From Methylobacterium fujisawaense (GTDB taxonomy: Bacteria > Pseudomonadota > Alphaproteobacteria > Rhizobiales > Beijerinckiaceae), in contig NZ_JACJIM010000002.1 of NCBI RefSeq assembly GCF_014138435.1, positions 682,001-746,000 on the forward strand: a stretch of 64,000 nt of DNA. Direction: 5' to 3'. The position numbers and the translations under genes were made by a program. The notes beneath the pieces were generated by a model. The model was not told the DNA's origin and did no database searches. It worked only from the letters and a program-made list of their open reading frames with translations. Positions 59,533 through 64,000 of this stretch are shown piece by piece. Within the stretch, counting starts at the first letter, position 1; the number at the start of each line of letters is the position of its first letter.

Positions 59533-60378
59533 GTGACGGACGATGCGACGCGGGCACAGGAGCCCGAGACCGACGACGAAGCCACCGACGAGGGGCTGGC
59601 GCAGCCCAAGCTCAAGCGCAAGGCGTACGAGCGGGAACTCCGCGCGCTGCAGGTGCAGCTCTGCCATCTGCAGGACTGGGTCCGGAGATCCGGCGCGCGC
59701 ATCGTCGTGGTCTTCGAGGGACGTGACGCTGCCGGCAAGGGCGGCACGATCAAGGCGCTCACCGAGCGGGTGAGCCCGCGGGTGTTTCGCGTGGCCGCGC
59801 TGCCGGCCCCCTCCGACCGGCAGAAGACCCAGATGTTCATTCAGCGCTACATCGAGCACTTCCCGGCGGCCGGCGAGATCGTGATCTTCGACCGGAGCTG
59901 GTACAACCGCGCGGGCGTCGAGCGCGTCATGGGGTTCTGCAGCGACGCTGAATATCGCCGCTTCCTCGATCTGTGCCCGCGGATCGAGCGCTTCATCGTG
60001 GGCGGCGGAACGCAGCTGATCAAGTTCTGGCTCGAAGTCGGCCGGAAGGAGCAGAAGCGCCGCTTCCTGGCCCGGATCGATGACCCTCTCCGGCAGTGGA
60101 AGCTCAGTCCCATGGACCTCGAGTCCTACAGTCGCTGGTACGACTACTCGATCGCCCGGGACGAGATGTTGGCGGCGACCGATATCGATGAGGCGCCCTG
60201 GCATATCGTCCGCTCAGATGAGAAGCGGCGCGCCCGTCTCAACTGCATCGCCCATCTGCTGAGCCTGATCCCCTACAAGGAAGTGAAGCGCGAGGCCGTG
60301 ATCTTGCCGAAGCGCCTCAAGGACAAGGCCTACGACGACACTCTCACCAAGGGGCATTTCGTTCCGGAACTGCACTGA
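59533..60378 (+). CDS. ppk2: Polyphosphate kinase 2 (PPK2)
   Basis: 281 residues from GTG 59533 with GAGGAGG about 9 bases upstream. Single PPK2 domain (class I length). Walker A is F-E-G63-R-D-A-A-G-K-G-G71, and Walker B is IVIFDRSWYNRAGVERV with D120; the lid segment is FLARIDDPLRQWKLSPMDLE. The end LTKGHFVPELH-like tail is common in alphaproteobacterial PPK2. It makes GTP or ATP from polyphosphate and nucleoside diphosphate, or the reverse. It lies 40 bases after the RND gene but is probably independent. Converges with the acetate kinase group. Confidence 0.92.
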   Translation: MTDDATRAQEPETDDEATDEGLAQPKLKRKAYERELRALQVQLCHLQDWVRRSGARIVVVFEGRDAAGKGGTIKALTERVSPRVFRVAALPAPSDRQKTQMFIQRYIEHFPAAGEIVIFDRSWYNRAGVERVMGFCSDAEYRRFLDLCPRIERFIVGGGTQLIKFWLEVGRKEQKRRFLARIDDPLRQWKLSPMDLESYSRWYDYSIARDEMLAATDIDEAPWHIVRSDEKRRARLNCIAHLLSLIPYKEVKREAVILPKRLKDKAYDDTLTKGHFVPELH

Positions 60379-60712
60379 GGTGAGGCCGCGCGCCCGGACA
60401 TCGACCCTTCAAAGCCGGGCGCGGCCTTGAACTCTTCGAGCCGGGCGATCGAGACATCGAAACGGGCCCGCGTCGCCTCGTCACGCGTCGCATCCCGCTG
60501 CGTCTGGAGCTGTAGGATCTCCGCGTCGATCTAATCGCCGTTCAGCTCCTCGACGGAGAGAACCCGCGCGGCCAGGATGGTCACCCGCTTCGCCGTGACC
60601 TCAGCCAGCGCTCAGCAACGCGAAGAGATCCGGGAGCGCAGGTCGTTCACCCGCTGAGGTGGCGGTCTGTGTCCGCTGCTCGGTCATGATCGCCATCCCG
60701 GGGCGTCCTGAA
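60379..60712. other. Gap between convergent genes
   Basis: Contains the possible gene remnant at 60405-60610; no intact gene. Confidence 0.4.
60405..60610 (-). pseudogene. Possible decayed coiled-coil gene fragment
   Basis: The minus-strand frame reads A-L-A-E-V-T-A-K-R-V-T-I-L-A-A-R-V-L-S-V-E-E-L-N, then a TAG stop, then I-D-A-E-I-L-Q-L-Q-T-Q-R-D-A-T-R-D-E and an Arg/Glu-rich helix. Coding-like codon use on both sides of an in-frame stop and no start codon suggest a remnant. Family not recognised. Confidence 0.3.
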
Positions 60713-61216
60713 TCACACGTGGAGTTTTTCCCAGGTCAGGAAGAAACCAACATCGCCCGGCATGCCGTCGGGCCAGTCGACGATCATCGCCGACAAGCCA
60801 TAGCCGAGGGGGCGCAGTCGCTCGCGCCAGAACTCGTATGCCTGCCGGGGCCGCCCGGTCAGGGTGTCGGGCCAGTCCGCCTCGGCATTGTTGATGGCTC
60901 GCCCGCTGTCGGTGCACATCGCGTTCGGAAAACGCATGACCAGCAACTCGTTCTTGCCCTGCTCGGCCGCGACCCGGAGCTTGTGCAGGAGAGGCCGCGT
61001 GATCTCCTGGACCTTCTCGGGCGTAAGCTCGATGGTCTTGGACAGAGTCTTGATCAGCTCGGCCCGCGCCTGGCTCGCTTGGTCCTCGGCCTTCAGCGCC
61101 TTCATGGCTTTGGCGGCCTTCAACTTGGCCGTGTAGGCACCGAGTTCGGCGGCCGACATGAAGGTCTCGTCGGCGAGTTCGAGATCGGCCGGCGACCTGG
61201 TTCTCACGGCGTCCAT
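60713..61216 (-). CDS. Conserved hypothetical protein, linked to acetate kinase
   Basis: 167 residues from ATG 61216 with GGGAG about 7 bases upstream. The N-terminal half is a Lys/Ala-rich helix region (YTAKLKAAKAMKALKAEDQA); the C-terminal half is a compact domain with LLVMRFPNAMCTDSGRAIN, LTGRPRQAYEFW and YGLSAMIVDWPDGMPGDVGF. I do not know a function. It starts 16 bases after the acetate kinase stop on the same strand, so it is probably co-transcribed. No signal peptide or membrane span. Confidence 0.75.
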   Translation of the reverse strand: MDAVRTRSPADLELADETFMSAAELGAYTAKLKAAKAMKALKAEDQASQARAELIKTLSKTIELTPEKVQEITRPLLHKLRVAAEQGKNELLVMRFPNAMCTDSGRAINNAEADWPDTLTGRPRQAYEFWRERLRPLGYGLSAMIVDWPDGMPGDVGFFLTWEKLHV

Positions 61217-61232
61217 GGCAAGCTCCCGTTGT

Positions 61233-62450
61233 TCAAAGCGCCGGCTGCGGCCGGCTGCTCCTGGGCCGAGACAACACGGCGCGCGTGGCGCGCGCGATCA
61301 TCAGTTCCTCGTCCGTCGGAATGACCCAGGCGGTCGGCCCGGGACCTCGGGTCACGCGGGGGCCGCCGGAGGCGTTGGCCGCGTCGTCGAGTTCGAATCC
61401 CGCCCAGGCGGCACCCCGCAGGACCTCCGCACGGGTGGCGGCGTCGTTCTCGCCGATGCCGGCCGTGAAGATGAGGGCGTCGATGCCGCCCAGTGCGGCG
61501 ACGAGGGAGCCGAGTTCACGACCGATCCGGTAGACGAACAGGTCGATGGCTCGGCGGGCATCGGGCTCGCGCGCCGCGACGCGGCGCAGCGTGCGCATGT
61601 CGTTCGAGATCCCCGACACGCCGAGCAGGCCCGACTGCGTGTAGAGCATGCGCTCCGCCTCGTCCGGGCCGAGCTTCATCTCGCGGAGCATGTAGAACAC
61701 GATGCCGGCATCGAGGCTGCCGCAGCGCGTCCCCATGGGCAGCCCGTCGAGGGCGGAGAAGCCCATCGTGGTGGCGACGCTGGCGCCGCGGTTCAGCGCA
61801 CACAGGCTGGCGCCGTTGCCGAGATGGGCCACGACCACGCGTCCGGCCGCCAGGGCGGGATCATACGCCGGGAGCACCGAAGCGATGTAGGCGTAGGACA
61901 GGCCGTGGAAGCCGTAGCGGCGCACGCCACCCTCCATCATCGCGTGCGGCAGGGCGAAAAGCCGGGCGATCTCCGGTTGACCGGCATGGAAGGCCGTGTC
62001 GAAGCAGGCGACCTGGGGCAGATCGGGGAAGCGCCGCCGGAAGATGCGGATCGGCTCGAGATTGTGCGGCTGGTGGAGGGGAGCCAGCGGCACGAGGCGC
62101 TCCAGGGCCTCCAGGACCTCCGCAGTCACGCGCACGGGCTCGCAATAGGTCATCCCGCCATGGACGATCCGGTGCCCGACGGCGACCAGCTCGAAGCCGC
62201 CACTGTGCGCGCGCATCCAGGCGGCCACGTGCAGGAGCGCGTCCTCGTGGCCGAACGCCCCGTCGCTGCCGAAGTCCTCGTCGGCCACCGTCGTGCCGGT
62301 CCGATCACGGATCCGCAGATGGGGCGCTTCACGGAGCCCCTCGAACAGGCCCCGGAAGATACGCTGCGGCTCTTCGCCATCGCCGAGGATGAAGACTTGG
62401 AACTTGAGGCTCGACGAGCCCGCATTCAGGACGAGCAGGACCGGGGTCAT
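61233..62450 (-). CDS. ackA: Acetate kinase
   Basis: 405 residues, family length. The N-terminal signature VLLVLNAGSSSLKF holds N9; R94 lies in GHRIVHGG and catalytic D151 in ACFDTAFHA; YGFHGLSYAYI, VVVAHLGNGASLCAL and FTAGIGEND are the other ASKHA-fold motifs. It interconverts acetyl phosphate plus ADP with acetate plus ATP. Only 3 bases separate its start from the stop of a 59-residue Pta-like fragment. With Pta lost here, acetyl phosphate would have to come from another route, such as phosphoketolase. Confidence 0.93.
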   Translation of the reverse strand: MTPVLLVLNAGSSSLKFQVFILGDGEEPQRIFRGLFEGLREAPHLRIRDRTGTTVADEDFGSDGAFGHEDALLHVAAWMRAHSGGFELVAVGHRIVHGGMTYCEPVRVTAEVLEALERLVPLAPLHQPHNLEPIRIFRRRFPDLPQVACFDTAFHAGQPEIARLFALPHAMMEGGVRRYGFHGLSYAYIASVLPAYDPALAAGRVVVAHLGNGASLCALNRGASVATTMGFSALDGLPMGTRCGSLDAGIVFYMLREMKLGPDEAERMLYTQSGLLGVSGISNDMRTLRRVAAREPDARRAIDLFVYRIGRELGSLVAALGGIDALIFTAGIGENDAATRAEVLRGAAWAGFELDDAANASGGPRVTRGPGPTAWVIPTDEELMIARATRAVLSRPRSSRPQPAL

Positions 62451-62453
62451 CGG

Positions 62454-62633
62454 CTAGACCTCGGGCATCAGACGCGCCGCCCGCTGCCCGGCGACGAACA
62501 GGGAGGCCACGGCGCAGGGATGGGCGACCGCCACCCGAAGCTCCGGCAGCGCCTGCGCGGCCGCGATCAGCCGATCGTCCTTCTCGTGGCGGCGCGTGTC
62601 AGACGATGGCCGTGCGGGAGCCAAAGTCGGCAT
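62454..62633 (-). CDS. Short remnant of phosphate acetyltransferase N-terminus
   Basis: 59 residues from ATG 62633 with AGGAG about 8 bases upstream. The segment DDRLIAAAQALPELRVAVAH followed by P-C-A-V-A-S-L resembles the start of phosphate acetyl/butyryltransferase domains, where V-A-H-P-C-D-x-x-S-L precedes the catalytic part. The frame then ends in R-A-A-R-L-M-P-E-V and a TAG just before ackA. The 270 or more residues that form the active site are absent. It is too short to be an enzyme; it may persist because it couples translation of ackA. The match is by eye. Confidence 0.5.
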   Translation of the reverse strand: MPTLAPARPSSDTRRHEKDDRLIAAAQALPELRVAVAHPCAVASLFVAGQRAARLMPEV

Positions 62634-62818
62634 CGTGAATTCTCCTGGCGGGAGAGACAGTACGCCGCTTCGCCAGCGCCCCCTTGAGCGAGATCAAGGA
62701 TCAGGCGCCCTCGCTCTCCGAAGCGCACCGCAGTGTATGGCGTCACCGGTCGCCCGCTTGATCGGCCGAGACAGCATGTGGCCCCTGTCGGCGCGCGACG
62801 CTCCGTTCAGGGGCCGTC

Positions 62819-64000
62819 TCAGGACCGGCCGAAGGAGCCTTGCCGGCTTGCGCCGGATCGGCGGCGGTGGCGCGGCGCGGCGCGGCGCGGCGCGGCGCGG
62901 CGCGCGAAGGCTGCGGAGAGCGCGTTCGCGGTCAAGCCGTGCGCGAGGATGCTGAGGATGATGGTGGCCGCGACCGTCGTCGTCAGGACCTGACGTCCCG
63001 GAAGATCGGCCGCGAGCACGATGACGGCGAAGACCACGCTGGCGAGCCCTCTCGGACCGAACCAGCCGACGAACAGCTTGCCGTCCGTCTTCAGGCCCGT
63101 GCCCGTCAGAGCCAGCCAGACCGGAAGCATGCGGATCACGGTGAGGCTCAAGACCGCGTAGACGATGACCGCCCAGGTCAGCCGCTGCGGGACCTGCGCG
63201 ATCACGACGGCCCCGAAGAGCACCCAGGTCGACAGGGCCAGGACGTCGCCGGCCCCCTCGGCCGCGCAGAGCAGCTCGTGCTTGACCACGCGGTGCCGCG
63301 CCATGCCACCGGCGACGAGGCCGCCGACGAAGGATGCAATGAAGCCGCTGCCGCCCAGAGCCTGCGCGGCCGCGAACGCCGTAAGCGCGAGCGCCACCGC
63401 GGGGAGTTGCCGCCAAGCCGAGCCGATCCAGCCGCGATTGCCGGCATAGCGCAGGGCCCCGACGCCCAGAACGGCCAACCCGCCGCCTACGACGAGGCCG
63501 ACACCGATCTCCGTGCCGAAATGGTGGACCGTAAGATCCAGCGGGGGCCGCCCCGGATCGGATCCCGCGGCGAGCGTCAGGAAGATCAGAAGGACCGGGA
63601 CGCAGATGCCGTCATTCAGGCCGCTCTCCACATTCAGCCCTTCGCGCACTGGGCCCGGGAGGTCCGGATTCGTGACCACTGCCTTTCCGAAGGCCGCATC
63701 CGTCGGCGCCAGGATCGTCGCGAGAAGGGCGCATTCGAGGAAGCCCAATTCCGGGAATAGAATGGTACCGACCAGGAAGCCGAACAGGATTGTAAGCGGC
63801 AATCCGATGAGCAGGAGACGTCCGGGGATCGCGTATGAGCGTCGCAGCACGCCGAGGTCGGCTTTGGCGGCATCCGTGAACAGTACGAGGGCCAGCGTGA
63901 ACTCGGCCAACCGTTGAAGAAGATGGGCCTCGGCGTTCACCGTGATGATGCGCAACCCGGCCGGCCCTGCAGCGAAGCCGAAGGCGGCGAAGATCACGGC
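62819..64000 (-). CDS. CPA1-type cation/proton antiporter, 5'-truncated by window edge
   Basis: The frame is open to the window end, so the first residues are missing; 392 residues are visible from the internal GTG 63997. About 11 membrane spans. NhaP-like landmarks: LATILAPTDAAFGKAVV and EGLNVESGLNDGICVPVLLI with the ion-binding N-D pair, then SGFIASFVGGLVAGGMA and FVGWFGPRGLASVVFAVI. It exchanges sodium or potassium for protons across the inner membrane. The C-terminal tail (R-R-A-A-P-R-R-A-A-P) is encoded by a pentanucleotide tandem repeat, so its length or frame may vary. Confidence 0.88.
   Translation of the reverse strand, partial: AVIFAAFGFAAGPAGLRIITVNAEAHLLQRLAEFTLALVLFTDAAKADLGVLRRSYAIPGRLLLIGLPLTILFGFLVGTILFPELGFLECALLATILAPTDAAFGKAVVTNPDLPGPVREGLNVESGLNDGICVPVLLIFLTLAAGSDPGRPPLDLTVHHFGTEIGVGLVVGGGLAVLGVGALRYAGNRGWIGSAWRQLPAVALALTAFAAAQALGGSGFIASFVGGLVAGGMARHRVVKHELLCAAEGAGDVLALSTWVLFGAVVIAQVPQRLTWAVIVYAVLSLTVIRMLPVWLALTGTGLKTDGKLFVGWFGPRGLASVVFAVIVLAADLPGRQVLTTTVAATIILSILAHGLTANALSAAFARRAAPRRAAPRHRRRSGASRQGSFGRS
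62871..62900. repeat. Pentanucleotide tandem repeat (CGCGG, six copies)
   Basis: Six perfect head-to-tail copies, with a partial copy after them, inside the 3' end of the antiporter gene. A change of one copy would shift the reading frame of the last 30 or so codons. Confidence 0.85.

Noticed and set aside
56259-59840. 1193-codon minus-strand frame opposite the RND permease
   Set aside because: His/Arg/Asp-rich antisense shadow of a highly conserved RND gene.

Overview
The window reads as a chromosomal segment of a GC-rich alphaproteobacterium. The overall gene set (DmdC-type acyl-CoA dehydrogenase, DUF442/SQR fusion, PPK2, ECF/RskA/fasciclin set, surface polysaccharide genes) and codon use suggest Rhizobiales, most likely Methylobacterium or a close relative. 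That assignment is inference; there is no rRNA or tRNA gene here to anchor it.

Layout. 1-6230: a decaying surface/secretion region with the 3' part of a large autotransporter, a deleted IS5-type element, and a type I secretion ATPase pseudogene carrying a frameshift, a nonsense codon and a 3' truncation. 6230-7221: a divergent MarR regulator / small Rieske protein pair separated by two palindromes. 7675-31608: a surface polysaccharide (EPS or O-antigen-like) locus with a flippase, Wzz-type copolymerase, DegT aminotransferase, GtrA protein, HAD-UbiA prenyl-phosphate transferase, secreted GH74-like Asp-box propeller, two glycosyltransferases, a WecG/TagA transferase, an ExoY-type initiating sugar transferase, an SDR epimerase, an O-antigen ligase/polymerase and a large GT-C-like membrane protein. 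Its central part (about 20.7-31.6 kb) is clearly AT-richer than the flanks and has long gene-poor gaps. 31912-32670: a secreted collagen-like protein.

34024-42389: a fatty acid uptake and beta-oxidation module: FadL porin, MerR (LiuR-like) regulator, then a tight operon of thiolase, 3-hydroxyacyl-CoA dehydrogenase/enoyl-CoA hydratase, acyl-CoA dehydrogenase and an SCP2-like protein. 42710-44623: fasciclin protein facing an RskA-type anti-sigma factor and its ECF sigma factor. 45029-52428: a sulfide/sulfane-sulfur module: Prx6-like peroxiredoxin, a cysteine-free BigR/SqrR-like repressor, PmpB and PmpA, a frameshifted DUF442-SQR fusion, a TauE/SafE exporter, an ETHE1-like persulfide dioxygenase, a pentapeptide-repeat protein, and a Crp/Fnr regulator with four clustered cysteines. 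52828-59492: small secreted or membrane proteins and an HAE1-type RND pump. 59533-64000: PPK2, then (minus strand) a short Pta N-terminal remnant, acetate kinase and a conserved hypothetical protein, and finally a CPA1 cation/proton antiporter that runs off the window and carries a pentanucleotide tandem repeat near its 3' end.

How the parts may work together: the polysaccharide genes cover initiation, elongation, flipping, length control, polymerisation and trimming. The HAD-UbiA/GtrA/GT-C trio suggests an extra sugar added from a polyprenyl-phosphate donor on the periplasmic side. The sulfur genes form a route from sulfide (SQR) to persulfide (dioxygenase) to sulfite (export), with sulfur-compound transport by PmpAB.
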